From SVTX01 sp045658225 (GTDB lineage: Bacteria > Bacillota > Clostridia > Oscillospirales > CAG-272): 50,297 bases of DNA. Shown here piece after piece: positions 17,129 to 25,381 of this stretch. The notes below the pieces were generated by a model that did not search any database, was not told where the DNA came from, and saw only the letters and a list, made by a program, of their open reading frames with translations. The position numbers were made by a program, and so were the translations under genes. Where the stretch lies: the NCBI GenBank assembly GCA_045658225.1, contig JAZOUO010000005.1:1-50297 (forward strand). The letters are read 5' to 3'. Position 1 is the first letter of the stretch; each line of letters starts with the position of its first letter.

Positions 17129-18844
17129 TTAAATTCCAAGAGAAACCTTGTAGCTTGATATCTTTTCCTGCGCGTTGTCTGAATTTTGTGCAATAACGAG
17201 GAAGTAGAACTTTATCTTGGGCTCTGTACCCGAGGGGCGAACGATGATAACGTCGCCGTTGTCCAGCTTGAAATAAAGCACGTTTGACTTGGGAAGACCC
17301 GTGGGGGTTTTCTCGCCCGTCGCGATGTCCGTAAACTCCTCGGCGTTATAGTCACCGAAGGTCACAACACTCGCGCCGCCAATGGATGTGGGAGCATTGT
17401 TGCGGAGGCCGTCCATAATAGCCGCTATCTTTGCGGGGCCGTCAACGCCTTCCATATATATCTCGGAGTTGGACTCGCAGCAGTAGCCGTATCTCTCGTA
17501 AAGAAGCTCAAGCGCGTCGGAGAGAGTCATATTCTTTGCCGCGTAGTAAGCCGTCATCTCGCAGATAAGCATAGATGCGACAACTGCATCCTTATCTCTT
17601 GCGTAAGTGCCCTTGAGGTAGCCGTAGCTCTCCTCAAAGCCGAATATATACGAGCCCTGACCACTCTTTTCGTGATTCTTAATTACCTCGCCGATAAACT
17701 TAAAGCCTGTAAGCACGTTGTGGATCTCAACACCGTGAGACTGACATATCTTTGAGGCAAGCTCGGTGGTCACGATAGTCTTTACAGCGTAGGGAAGCGG
17801 GGGCATAGTGTCCGTCTGCTCGTAAGCCGTGATTATATAATCAAGCAAAAGCGCGCCCATCTGGTTGCCCGTAATAGTTCTGAACGAGCCGTCCTTTGTT
17901 CTTGCAACAACGCCCACGCGGTCAGCGTCGGGGTCAGTAGCGATAATAAGGTCGCTTCCTACCTTGTTTGCAAGCTCAATACCGAGAGCAAACACCTCCG
18001 CATACTCGGGGTTGGGCTTCTCGACTGTGGGGAAGTTGCCGTCTATCACACACTGCTCATCAACCGTATAAAGATGCTTGAGGCCCGTTCTCTTGAGTAT
18101 CTCGGGAACGAGCTTGTGTCCTGTGCCGTGGAGAGGAGTGTAAACAATCTTGAGGTCATCCGCAACGTTCTTTACAGCGTTAGGATTTACCGCCTGCGCC
18201 TGAACTTGTGCAAGATACTTTTCATCTATCTCCGTGCCGATTACAGTGATAATACCCGACTTGACACCTGCGCCAAAGTCCATTCTCTTAACACCGTCAA
18301 ATATATCAACCTTTGCTATCTCTGCGCTGACAGTGTCTGCATGCTCGGGGGGAAGCTGCGCGCCATCCTCCCAATAAGCCTTGTATCCGTTATACTGCTT
18401 AGGGTTGTGGGATGCGGTGATATTGATACCCGCAACGCATTTCAGCTCACGGAGAGCAAACGAAAGCTCGGGTGTGGGGCGAAGCGCGTCAAAAATGTAA
18501 ACGGGAATACCTGCCGCCGCAAGAACCTCTGCGGAGACGTGCGCGAAAAGCTCGGAGTTGTTTCTGGAGTCGTATGCTATGGCAACTCCGTCAGATGCTC
18601 TGTTTTCTTTGATTATAAGGGAAGCAAGTCCTTGCGTTGCGTGAGCAACGGTATAAACGTTCATTGCGTTCATACCCACCTTCATAGTGCCGCGAAGTCC
18701 CGCAGTACCAAACGAAAGGTAGGACGAAAAACGGAATTTTATCTCGTTTTCGTCATTCTTTATTGACAGAAGCTCCTGCTTTTCTGCCTGTGTAAGAACG
18801 GTAGAGTTCAACCAACGATTATAGTTTTCCAAATACTTTTCCAT
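17129..18844 (-). CDS. Phospho-sugar mutase (alpha-phosphoglucomutase / PgcA type)
   Basis: A 571-residue alpha-D-phosphohexomutase that interconverts glucose 1- and 6-phosphate (or mannose phosphates), feeding nucleotide-sugar and wall-polymer synthesis. All four active-site loops are present: phosphoserine loop TASHNPKQYNGYK (about 142-154), metal loop ATDPDADRVG, sugar-binding loop GFEESYGYL and phosphate-binding loop RPSGTEPKIKFY near the end. The length fits the Firmicute PgcA group. The TSCPD gene ends 15 bases upstream, so it is in that operon. Confidence 0.93.
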   Translation of the reverse strand: MEKYLENYNRWLNSTVLTQAEKQELLSIKNDENEIKFRFSSYLSFGTAGLRGTMKVGMNAMNVYTVAHATQGLASLIIKENRASDGVAIAYDSRNNSELFAHVSAEVLAAAGIPVYIFDALRPTPELSFALRELKCVAGINITASHNPKQYNGYKAYWEDGAQLPPEHADTVSAEIAKVDIFDGVKRMDFGAGVKSGIITVIGTEIDEKYLAQVQAQAVNPNAVKNVADDLKIVYTPLHGTGHKLVPEILKRTGLKHLYTVDEQCVIDGNFPTVEKPNPEYAEVFALGIELANKVGSDLIIATDPDADRVGVVARTKDGSFRTITGNQMGALLLDYIITAYEQTDTMPPLPYAVKTIVTTELASKICQSHGVEIHNVLTGFKFIGEVIKNHEKSGQGSYIFGFEESYGYLKGTYARDKDAVVASMLICEMTAYYAAKNMTLSDALELLYERYGYCCESNSEIYMEGVDGPAKIAAIMDGLRNNAPTSIGGASVVTFGDYNAEEFTDIATGEKTPTGLPKSNVLYFKLDNGDVIIVRPSGTEPKIKFYFLVIAQNSDNAQEKISSYKVSLGI

Positions 18845-18859
18845 TTGACACCTCTATTA

Positions 18860-19114
18860 TTATTTATTTTCAAGATATTCTTTGAGCGCGCGGGAAAGCT
18901 GGTCGGGGCAGGACGTGGGGCGGGGGCCGCACTTGATACCTTCAAGTCTCTTTATTGCCTCTTCAACGCTCATACCGATAAGTAGAGCGCAAACACCCTG
19001 GGTGTTTCCCGAGCATCCGCCCGTAAATGTGGCAGTCTTGATGATTCCGTCCTCAATGTCAATGTCTATTTTTCTTGAGCAAACTCCACGAGGAGTGTAA
19101 GTAATGTGTTCCAT
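18860..19114 (-). CDS. TSCPD domain protein, TIGR03905 type
   Basis: An 84-residue stand-alone TSCPD protein. It carries the GVCSRKIDI start block, GGCSGNTQGV and the CGPRPTSCPDQLS motif that names the family, giving conserved cysteines suited to metal or redox use. The same domain occurs at the C-terminus of B12-dependent ribonucleotide reductases; the role of the free version is unknown. The ATG at 19114 follows AAAAGGAGATAAAAATT; an upstream in-frame start at 19183 overlaps the preceding region without similarity. It lies between the ACT protein and the mutase with short gaps. Confidence 0.88.
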   Translation of the reverse strand: MEHITYTPRGVCSRKIDIDIEDGIIKTATFTGGCSGNTQGVCALLIGMSVEEAIKRLEGIKCGPRPTSCPDQLSRALKEYLENK

Positions 19115-19140
19115 AATTTTTATCTCCTTTTTTATAAAAT

Positions 19141-20076
19141 TCATATTTGTTTGTATATTCCAAGCGGTATTGTTTCTTGACACTCCACATAAACGTAAGT
19201 CATAAAGGTTTCAATGTCCGACTTATCTATTTTTGCATCTATGCAAATAAATCCGTCAACTGTATCTATTCGTCGCAGGTTAATATTGCAGAACTCGCAA
19301 GCGCAGAGGACATCTGCAAGTGAGGTATCACTTGGATCTATCAAAAACTCAAAAAATGTTGTATGGTGCTTTGCCGATCTTTCACGCTTAGAGGACTGTT
19401 TGCTACATCGAAGAAGTGCATATCTCGTATATCCGTCGGGCGTCTTTATCTCACATTCGGCGTGTTTCCAAAGACCGCACTTGAGAATAAGTCTGTAAAA
19501 TGCCGAAAGCTTTATGCCCGACGCCTCTATCGGCAGAATACAATATTCACACTCGCCCTCAAAAACCGCGCGGCATACGTCATCGGTGTTATCAAAATAA
19601 ACTGATCTTGGATGCTTCAAGCAACCGCTGAGTTTGATATACGCCTCGTCATTAAATGAATTTGAAAGATATGCTATCTTATCAGCGGCATTATTTGATA
19701 CAGAGCGAATCTCTGAAATATGATCCTTTGTAATGCTTTCTCTGTACTGAGAGAAATAATCGCTTGTGACATTTTTATAAAGTATAAGTCTTTCCGCCAA
19801 AGATACCTTTGAGTAAATAAAGTCAGCGTCGTGTTGGTTTTCCTCAATAATATTCTCACTATCCGTACTACCGCCACTTCTAATAGAAAGAAATATGCTC
19901 TTTATTATGTCAAAATCCTCTCCATCAGAAATAACAGCTCTCGAAAGCTCCGACAGATGCCCCAGCCTCTTTTCAACAAAAATCTCAAAGCTCCGTTCAA
20001 GATCCGAAAGATTTGAGAGAACTATTTCGGTCTTACTGTCGTAAAGCTCGGGAATGTCCGTGAATATAAGTCCCAT
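19141..20076 (-). CDS. Uncharacterised ACT-domain protein resembling the C-terminal half of prephenate dehydratase
   Basis: A 311-residue protein. The N-terminal ~140 residues are largely helical and unrecognised. Then VFEGECEYCILPIEASG (about 172-188) resembles the VPIENS lobe of prephenate dehydratase, YTRYALL matches the TRF catalytic segment, and CEFCNINLRRIDTV matches the start of its regulatory ACT domain (INLxKIESRP). The first half of the dehydratase (GPxGSFS region) is missing and Asn of VPIENS is Ala, so enzymatic activity is doubtful. The start at 20076 (site AAAGGTTG) is used because the promoter at 20169-20197 would start transcription at about 20162, excluding an ATG at 20163. 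It leads the TSCPD-mutase operon. Confidence 0.6.
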   Translation of the reverse strand: MGLIFTDIPELYDSKTEIVLSNLSDLERSFEIFVEKRLGHLSELSRAVISDGEDFDIIKSIFLSIRSGGSTDSENIIEENQHDADFIYSKVSLAERLILYKNVTSDYFSQYRESITKDHISEIRSVSNNAADKIAYLSNSFNDEAYIKLSGCLKHPRSVYFDNTDDVCRAVFEGECEYCILPIEASGIKLSAFYRLILKCGLWKHAECEIKTPDGYTRYALLRCSKQSSKRERSAKHHTTFFEFLIDPSDTSLADVLCACEFCNINLRRIDTVDGFICIDAKIDKSDIETFMTYVYVECQETIPLGIYKQI

Positions 20077-20168
20077 ATCAACCTTTCTGCATTTTATCCG
20101 TTCTTGAATTTGTGTGCGCCACCACTTGTGTATATATGTACAAATAATCACATAGTGCCTCAAAATAT

Positions 20169-20197
20169 ATTATATACCTTTTTTGCTTATTCGTCAA
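20169..20197 (-). promoter_or_regulatory. Promoter for the ACT protein-TSCPD-mutase operon
   Basis: On the - strand TTGACG, a 17-base spacer and TATAAT form a near-consensus promoter about 95 bases before the chosen start codon. Its predicted start site rules out the longest reading frame for the first gene. Confidence 0.82.
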
Positions 20198-20301
20198 GAT
20201 GAACTCTGCCGACAAAGCCTAATTTTTTATAAAACTGAGAATTTTTCTGTTATTTATTAAAAAGTTTAACAAATATTAACAGAAGAACACGAAAAGAGTA
20301 G

Positions 20302-20307
20302 TATAAT
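20302..20307 (+). promoter_or_regulatory. Likely -10 element for ispE
   Basis: A perfect TATAAT lies 33 bases before the ispE start. The best -35 (TTAACA at 20276-20281) is 20 bases away, which is too long, so the -35 is unresolved. Confidence 0.45.
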
Positions 20308-20339
20308 GTAAATATAAAAAACGAAGGGTGTGGAATCTC

Positions 20340-21182
20340 ATGAACATCTTGCAAAAGGATGCCTATGCTAAAATAAATTTGTTTTTGGACATAGAATCAA
20401 AAAGAGCAGACGGATATCACAATATAATAAGCGTTATGCAAAGTGTCAGTCTTTGTGACACCGTCACCGTAGAATACTGTGAGAGTGTAAATAAATCTAT
20501 TCAGATAAGCTGTGACGATCCCACAATTCCACTTGGAGAAAAAAATATCGCATACAAGGCGGCAAATCTTTTTCTTGATTCTGGCAATGTTAAAATTCAC
20601 ATCAAAAAAAGAATTCCAGCAGAGGCAGGACTTGCGGGTGGAAGTACCGACGCGGCGGCAGTACTAACGCTTTTGAATGAACTGACAGGGAAGAAAAAAA
20701 ACATCGACGAGCTTTTGTCTATGGGAGCAAAAATCGGCGCAGACGTACCTTTCTGTATTGCAAGCGGTACAAAGCTCACACTTGGAATAGGAGAAAAGCT
20801 GGCTGATTTTAAACCGCTTTCAAAGAGTTATATCGTAATTGCAAAGATGGGCAACGGTGTATCCACTCCAAAAGCGTATTCTATGCTTGATGATATGTTT
20901 GATAATTTTGAAAATTACAATCCCAGAAAAGATCTTCTCAACTTGCTTGATGAAAACAACATGCAAGGAATGTTCAATATTTTTGAGCTTGCAGTTATAC
21001 CTTGCCGTCCTGCCGTGCAACAGATAAAAGACATTTTATATAACAACGGATCGGATATTGCTATGATGAGTGGAAGCGGTCCGTCCGTGTTTGGAATATT
21101 CTCATCGAAAGAGAAGGCATCTGCCGCATGTGACGCGCTTGTAAGCATAGGTGCTATCGCTCATTTGTGTGAGCCTGTATAG
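20340..21182 (+). CDS. ispE: 4-diphosphocytidyl-2-C-methyl-D-erythritol kinase
   Basis: A 280-residue GHMP kinase of the non-mevalonate isoprenoid pathway, phosphorylating CDP-methylerythritol. The N-terminus AYAKINLFLDI and KRADGYHNI are family signatures; the ATP-binding GHMP loop is PAEAGLAGGSTDAAAVL (about 88-104), and MSGSGPSVFGIF is the C-terminal motif. The ATG at 20340 follows GAAGGGTG. A GTG four codons earlier is inside that site. It is a single-gene unit between its promoter and a terminator. Confidence 0.95.
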   Translation: MNILQKDAYAKINLFLDIESKRADGYHNIISVMQSVSLCDTVTVEYCESVNKSIQISCDDPTIPLGEKNIAYKAANLFLDSGNVKIHIKKRIPAEAGLAGGSTDAAAVLTLLNELTGKKKNIDELLSMGAKIGADVPFCIASGTKLTLGIGEKLADFKPLSKSYIVIAKMGNGVSTPKAYSMLDDMFDNFENYNPRKDLLNLLDENNMQGMFNIFELAVIPCRPAVQQIKDILYNNGSDIAMMSGSGPSVFGIFSSKEKASAACDALVSIGAIAHLCEPV

Positions 21183-21190
21183 AAAATAAA

Positions 21191-21222
21191 ATCCGCATCC
21201 CACATAAGTAAGGGGTGCGGAT
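21191..21222. terminator. Hairpin terminator between ispE and the ACP gene
   Basis: Arms ATCCGCATCCC / GGGGTGCGGAT pair with one G:T. The U-rich tail is better on the - strand (TTTTATTTT), so it chiefly serves the acyl carrier protein gene, with ispE reading into it from the other side. Confidence 0.75.
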
Positions 21223-21243
21223 TATATATTCAAATTTGCCAAA

Positions 21244-21468
21244 TTAAAGGGTAGACTCGAGATAGTTTACTACGTCACCAACCGTAATGAAAGAATGAAG
21301 ATCTTCATCTTCAATAGTAAGGTCAAACTTTTCCTCGCAAATCATTACAAGGTCAGCAAGCTCGATAGAGTTGATACCAAGATCAGCAGAAAGCTCCGCA
21401 TCAAGGGTGATATCAGACTCGTTTATCTGGAGCTCAGATACCAACAGCTCCTTAACTTTCTCAAACAT
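21244..21468 (-). CDS. Acyl carrier protein (variant NSIE phosphopantetheine site)
   Basis: A 74-residue acidic four-helix carrier protein. The 4'-phosphopantetheine serine lies in DLGINSIELADLVM, so Asp-Ser-Leu of the usual DSL motif is Asn-Ser-Ile here. The rest (ICEEKFDLTIEDEDL, TVGDVVNYLE) is typical. It carries acyl chains on its prosthetic group. It stands alone rather than next to fab genes, has a perfect consensus promoter, and an AGGAGG site. The Asn substitution and isolated position suggest an accessory rather than the main fatty-acid ACP, but that is inference. Confidence 0.88.
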   Translation of the reverse strand: MFEKVKELLVSELQINESDITLDAELSADLGINSIELADLVMICEEKFDLTIEDEDLHSFITVGDVVNYLESTL

Positions 21469-21529
21469 TTCAATTCCTCCTGTAAAGTTTCATTTGCAGT
21501 TAAATACATTCAACTGTCACAACACGCTT

Positions 21530-21558
21530 ATTATATAGTCTTTTGATACATTTGTCAA
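21530..21558 (-). promoter_or_regulatory. Consensus promoter for the ACP gene
   Basis: On the - strand TTGACA, a 17-base spacer and TATAAT are all perfect. It is 62 bases upstream of the ACP start codon. Confidence 0.9.
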
Positions 21559-21625
21559 GCAATTTTGAAAAAATTTTTTATTTTGACAATTTTACACTCT
21601 TAAATTTTTAGAAGGGAGATACGTG

Positions 21626-23947
21626 ATGAACATTTTTAAAAACCGACCTCTGTTCTGCGGATGTATGTTATTTATCGTATTTTCCGTTATTTTTTATCAG
21701 TTAATTATCGAAGTCAAAGTACTTTGCGCCGCAATTTCATTGCTTGTCGCGTTGATATTTATAGCTCTTAGGGCTGTGCGTAAAATTCCAGTCAATAAAT
21801 TTATCACTCCTATTATTTGCTGCTTATTTGTAATCTTGTCGTCGGTCTCATCAATTTTATTTTTCGACTTTCAAATCCAAGGCAACAATAGTCTTGCCGA
21901 TGATCAGGATTATTTGATCGAGGGTGTCGTTCTGTCAGAATCCTATGCGGCTGGCGCGTCAAGCGAATATACAATACTTGTCACAAGCATAGATGGCAAA
22001 GCGAAGTCTTTCAAAGCGAATCTTGAATGCGAATATATTGCTAATATTCAAGCGGGAAACGAAATACGCGGACATTTCAAAAAAGGCAAATTTGAAGAAA
22101 AGGTCGGCGCTTATATGGAAGCGGATATGATGCTCGCTGACGGAATACTAGTTAAATTTGTTTCGGATTCCGAGGAGGATATGGGCATATATATCGAAAA
22201 AAGCAAAAATCCGATCGCTGTCCTCTCAAGAATAAACGCAAGACTTTCATACAGACTGGTCAACGCATTAGGTGATGATATAGGCGGTGTATGCTCTGCA
22301 TTATTCCTTGGCAACAAAGACATTATCCCTACAAGCATAAAGCGTGATTTCAGACGCGCAGGCGCGTCTCATATACTTGCCATAAGCGGAATGCATATGA
22401 GTATCATATTCGGTGTGCTTGCGTTTATACTCAAAAAGCTCTTTATGCCGTACAAGCCTCGCGCTGTGATACTTTCGCTGCTGGCGGTATTTTATCTAGC
22501 GTTCACAGGCTTTTCCATATCAGCTACGCGTTCAATCATTATGCTTTTGATAGTGTATCTTTCTATGATATGCTCTTATCAGTCAGACTCATTAACGTCG
22601 CTCTCAGTGGCAGGTGTGATCATTCTTGCATTTTCGCCTTACGCGCTTTTAGATGCAGGATTTTGGATGTCGTTTGCCGCCACCTTTGGAATCTTGGTAT
22701 ATATCCCAACGTTCCAGAACTTTGCGTTTTACCTGCTTCAACCGTACTATGCAAAGTGGAAAATACTTATCGCGCCTATACGAACTACAGTGACATTGAT
22801 TTTGACATCTATTTGCGCAATAGCGCCTCTTGTCATAGTTTTCTGTATCTTCACTCAAGAAATGTCTCTGTTTTCGGTGCCGTCATCTCTGCTTTTAGGA
22901 CTTCCTACCGAGGCATTACTTATATTGACTCCTCTTTATCTGATATTTATGAAAACTCCTATTCTCGGCAAGCTTATTGAGATGGGTATTACAGCATGCT
23001 CAAAATTTATGACGGGATATTGTGAAAAGATATCCTTGAGAGATGATTGCATAATATCACTCAATTACGAATTTACCGCCATCGCAGCGGTCATTCTTGG
23101 GGTGGTACTGTTTTTATGTCTTGCCCTTAAATTCAAGCGCAGATATCTGTCCCCCATACCGTTTGTGATCACTCTTACAGCTTTCTTGGTCGCAATCGGA
23201 TGGGCATCACATCAAAATACTAAAAATATACGAATATCCTATGTAAATCAATCCGATGACAGAAATGTCATACTCGCCAACAACGGCGAGGATACCGTGC
23301 TGTTTGATATGACACCTGGATATTACACAAGTCTGTGCTGCGCGTATAATGAGCTTAGCAATCTGAATGCGACCGAGATAGATTGCCTCGTGCTTACAAA
23401 ATATACAACGGTGCATATATCAAGCCTCTCAAAATCATTTCAGTCTGAGCGCATAAGAAAGCTCTACATACCCAAGCCCGAAAGTAATGATGACTATTTC
23501 AGAATGACATCGATAATGGAGTGTGCCAAGGACAATGGAGTAATCGTGGATATTTACGAAGATGGCGAAGAACTTTACCTTATAAATGGCCTCTCGGTAA
23601 GAATAAACAGGGAAACTATAAGTCGCTCAACTGTTCCAATAACTATGCTATCTCTTAAGATTGGTGAGGAAACATTAACGTATATTTCACCATCCTACGT
23701 TGAAAGCAACCTTTCACAGGATATGTTTGACGCTATGGAGAATACAGATCACCTTATCTTTGGAAGCCGCGGTCCTACTCCAAAGCAAAAATACAAAATA
23801 CAGAACGGATTTAATATAAAGACAGTAATATTCTCAACCAACAAGGTCGCAGCATATTATGATACAAGCTCATGCATCTCGCCCGATACCACTCTCATTT
23901 TGTCCCCCGAAATATACAGATTTAAATTTTCAAGGGTTGACGAGTGA
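21626..23947 (+). CDS. comEC: ComEC/Rec2-type DNA uptake channel with degenerate metallo-beta-lactamase domain
   Basis: A 773-residue polytopic membrane protein. It has two N-terminal membrane helices and a DUF4131-like external segment, then the Competence domain with LAISGMHMSIIFGVLAFILKK (about 249-269) and many helices, and a C-terminal beta-lactamase-like domain after about residue 535. ComEC forms the inner-membrane channel for transformation in competent bacteria. Where ComEC normally has a metal-binding HxHxDH, this protein reads LVLTKYTTVHISSL (about 587-600), so the metal ligands are mostly lost. The ATG at 21626 follows GAAGGGAG. No comEA is nearby. Confidence 0.88.
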   Translation: MNIFKNRPLFCGCMLFIVFSVIFYQLIIEVKVLCAAISLLVALIFIALRAVRKIPVNKFITPIICCLFVILSSVSSILFFDFQIQGNNSLADDQDYLIEGVVLSESYAAGASSEYTILVTSIDGKAKSFKANLECEYIANIQAGNEIRGHFKKGKFEEKVGAYMEADMMLADGILVKFVSDSEEDMGIYIEKSKNPIAVLSRINARLSYRLVNALGDDIGGVCSALFLGNKDIIPTSIKRDFRRAGASHILAISGMHMSIIFGVLAFILKKLFMPYKPRAVILSLLAVFYLAFTGFSISATRSIIMLLIVYLSMICSYQSDSLTSLSVAGVIILAFSPYALLDAGFWMSFAATFGILVYIPTFQNFAFYLLQPYYAKWKILIAPIRTTVTLILTSICAIAPLVIVFCIFTQEMSLFSVPSSLLLGLPTEALLILTPLYLIFMKTPILGKLIEMGITACSKFMTGYCEKISLRDDCIISLNYEFTAIAAVILGVVLFLCLALKFKRRYLSPIPFVITLTAFLVAIGWASHQNTKNIRISYVNQSDDRNVILANNGEDTVLFDMTPGYYTSLCCAYNELSNLNATEIDCLVLTKYTTVHISSLSKSFQSERIRKLYIPKPESNDDYFRMTSIMECAKDNGVIVDIYEDGEELYLINGLSVRINRETISRSTVPITMLSLKIGEETLTYISPSYVESNLSQDMFDAMENTDHLIFGSRGPTPKQKYKIQNGFNIKTVIFSTNKVAAYYDTSSCISPDTTLILSPEIYRFKFSRVDE

Positions 23948-24001
23948 AATAAATTCTGCTAAAATAATTATATCAAAACACAATGAAAGGACTACGAATT
24001 T

Positions 24002-24484
24002 ATGTGCATAGAACAAAGAACTTTGGCTCGAGCTGAAATTGCAAAAGGATACTTTACAGAAGGCTATAATTGCGCACAGGCGGTAGTCCTTGCTTTTGCA
24101 GATCTTCTGCCCGCGGATAATGAAACTCTTGCAAAGCTCGCCTCATCGTTTGGAGGAGGCATGGGGAGAATGCGCGAGGTATGCGGAGCAGTAAGCGGTA
24201 TGTTTCTTGTAGAAGGCATGCTTCTTGGATATTCAACGCCCGATGATGTCAATGGAAAAAGTAAGCTTTACGAAAAGGTGCGCGGACTTGCAGGGAGATA
24301 TTCTGACGAGAATGGCTCTATAATTTGTCGAGAACTGCTTTCTGGCGTGTCTCACACAGACGGTGGAGATCCCGAGCAAAGAAGCCCACAATACTACAAA
24401 AAGCGTCCTTGCGGTGAGCTTGTCAGAATTGCCGCGCAGATTTTAGCAGAGCATCTTATCCAAGAGGGAATTGAGGGAGTTTGA
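24002..24484 (+). CDS. C_GCAxxG_C_C family protein
   Basis: A 160-residue protein of the TIGR01909 family named for its spaced cysteines. The motifs are visible as YNCAQAV, REVCGAVSGM, IICRELL and RPCGELV, with a Gly-rich SFGGGMGRM between them. The cysteines suggest a metal or Fe-S site and the family is often linked to redox enzymes; specific function is unknown. A GAAAGGA site precedes the ATG. It abuts the phosphoesterase gene. Confidence 0.9.
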   Translation: MCIEQRTLARAEIAKGYFTEGYNCAQAVVLAFADLLPADNETLAKLASSFGGGMGRMREVCGAVSGMFLVEGMLLGYSTPDDVNGKSKLYEKVRGLAGRYSDENGSIICRELLSGVSHTDGGDPEQRSPQYYKKRPCGELVRIAAQILAEHLIQEGIEGV

Positions 24485-24485
24485 T

Positions 24486-25250
24486 TTGAAGATAACTAAA
24501 TATAATATACAAACAACAAAACCAAATATAAACCTCAAAATTGCCGTTGTTGCAGACCTGCACGCAAAACAACCTTATCCAGTAATATCAGCAATTAACA
24601 ATATAAAACCCGACGTCATTCTGTGCGCAGGAGATATATTTGAATGCTTTGAGGATAAAAACTCAAAAATAAATGAAAACGGATTTGAATTTTTTAATCA
24701 GTCGGTAAAAATTGCACCTACCTACTACTGCTTTGGAAATCATGAGATTGAGGGTGAGATCTGCAATGATTACCCCGAAATATCGGGATATAAAAGCATC
24801 CCACCACATATTACCGAGCGACTTGCAAATCTTGGAGTACACACCGTTTTTGACTCCTATGTTTTATTGCATGAAAATATAGCAATCGGCGGTCTCCTGT
24901 CGGGAGCTCACAGAAATTATGGCATGCCAAATATTGATTTCGTTGATAAATTCTCCTCAATTTCACAATACAAAATACTAATTTGCCACCATCCCGAATA
25001 CTATGAAAAATATCTGACCAATAAGGATATTGATATGATACTGTCGGGACACGCGCACGGCGGTCAGTGGAGATTTTTCGGAAGAGGTATTTTTGCGCCA
25101 AGCCAAGGACTTTTCCCAAAATATACATCGGGAGTTCACGACGGAAGGCTTATAATAAGCTGCGGATGCAGTAATAACACACGTCCTATCAAAGTACCAA
25201 GACTATTCAATCCCAAAGAGGTCTTATCTATTGAAATTACAAGCAAATGA
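24486..25250 (+). CDS. Calcineurin-like metallophosphoesterase (YkuE-like)
   Basis: A 254-residue phosphoesterase with all metal-binding blocks: VADLHAKQ (about 24-31), CAGDIFE, FGNHEIEGE, ICHHPEYY and SGHAHGGQWRFFGRG. This set is typical of the membrane-surface YkuE-like group acting on lipid or nucleotide phosphoesters, but the protein lacks an obvious signal anchor. I place the start at TTG 24486, one base after the previous stop, because GAGGGAG lies 5-6 bases upstream. A TTG at 24471 overlaps the previous gene. A strong terminator follows. Confidence 0.88.
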   Translation: MKITKYNIQTTKPNINLKIAVVADLHAKQPYPVISAINNIKPDVILCAGDIFECFEDKNSKINENGFEFFNQSVKIAPTYYCFGNHEIEGEICNDYPEISGYKSIPPHITERLANLGVHTVFDSYVLLHENIAIGGLLSGAHRNYGMPNIDFVDKFSSISQYKILICHHPEYYEKYLTNKDIDMILSGHAHGGQWRFFGRGIFAPSQGLFPKYTSGVHDGRLIISCGCSNNTRPIKVPRLFNPKEVLSIEITSK

Positions 25251-25255
25251 ACCAA

Positions 25256-25291
25256 AATAACCCAATTTTTTATTGGGTTATTTTTTATTTT
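25256..25291 (+). terminator. Rho-independent terminator after the phosphoesterase gene
   Basis: AATAACCCAA / TTGGGTTATT arms with a seven-base loop are followed by TTTTATTTT. Confidence 0.9.
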
Positions 25292-25381
25292 CCGTGCTTT
25301 TATGTCAAAAATCATCAAACTTACCTCGTTTCACTCTAAAGCACAAGAGAAACAATAAATAAAAAAGAAAGGAGCGTGACT

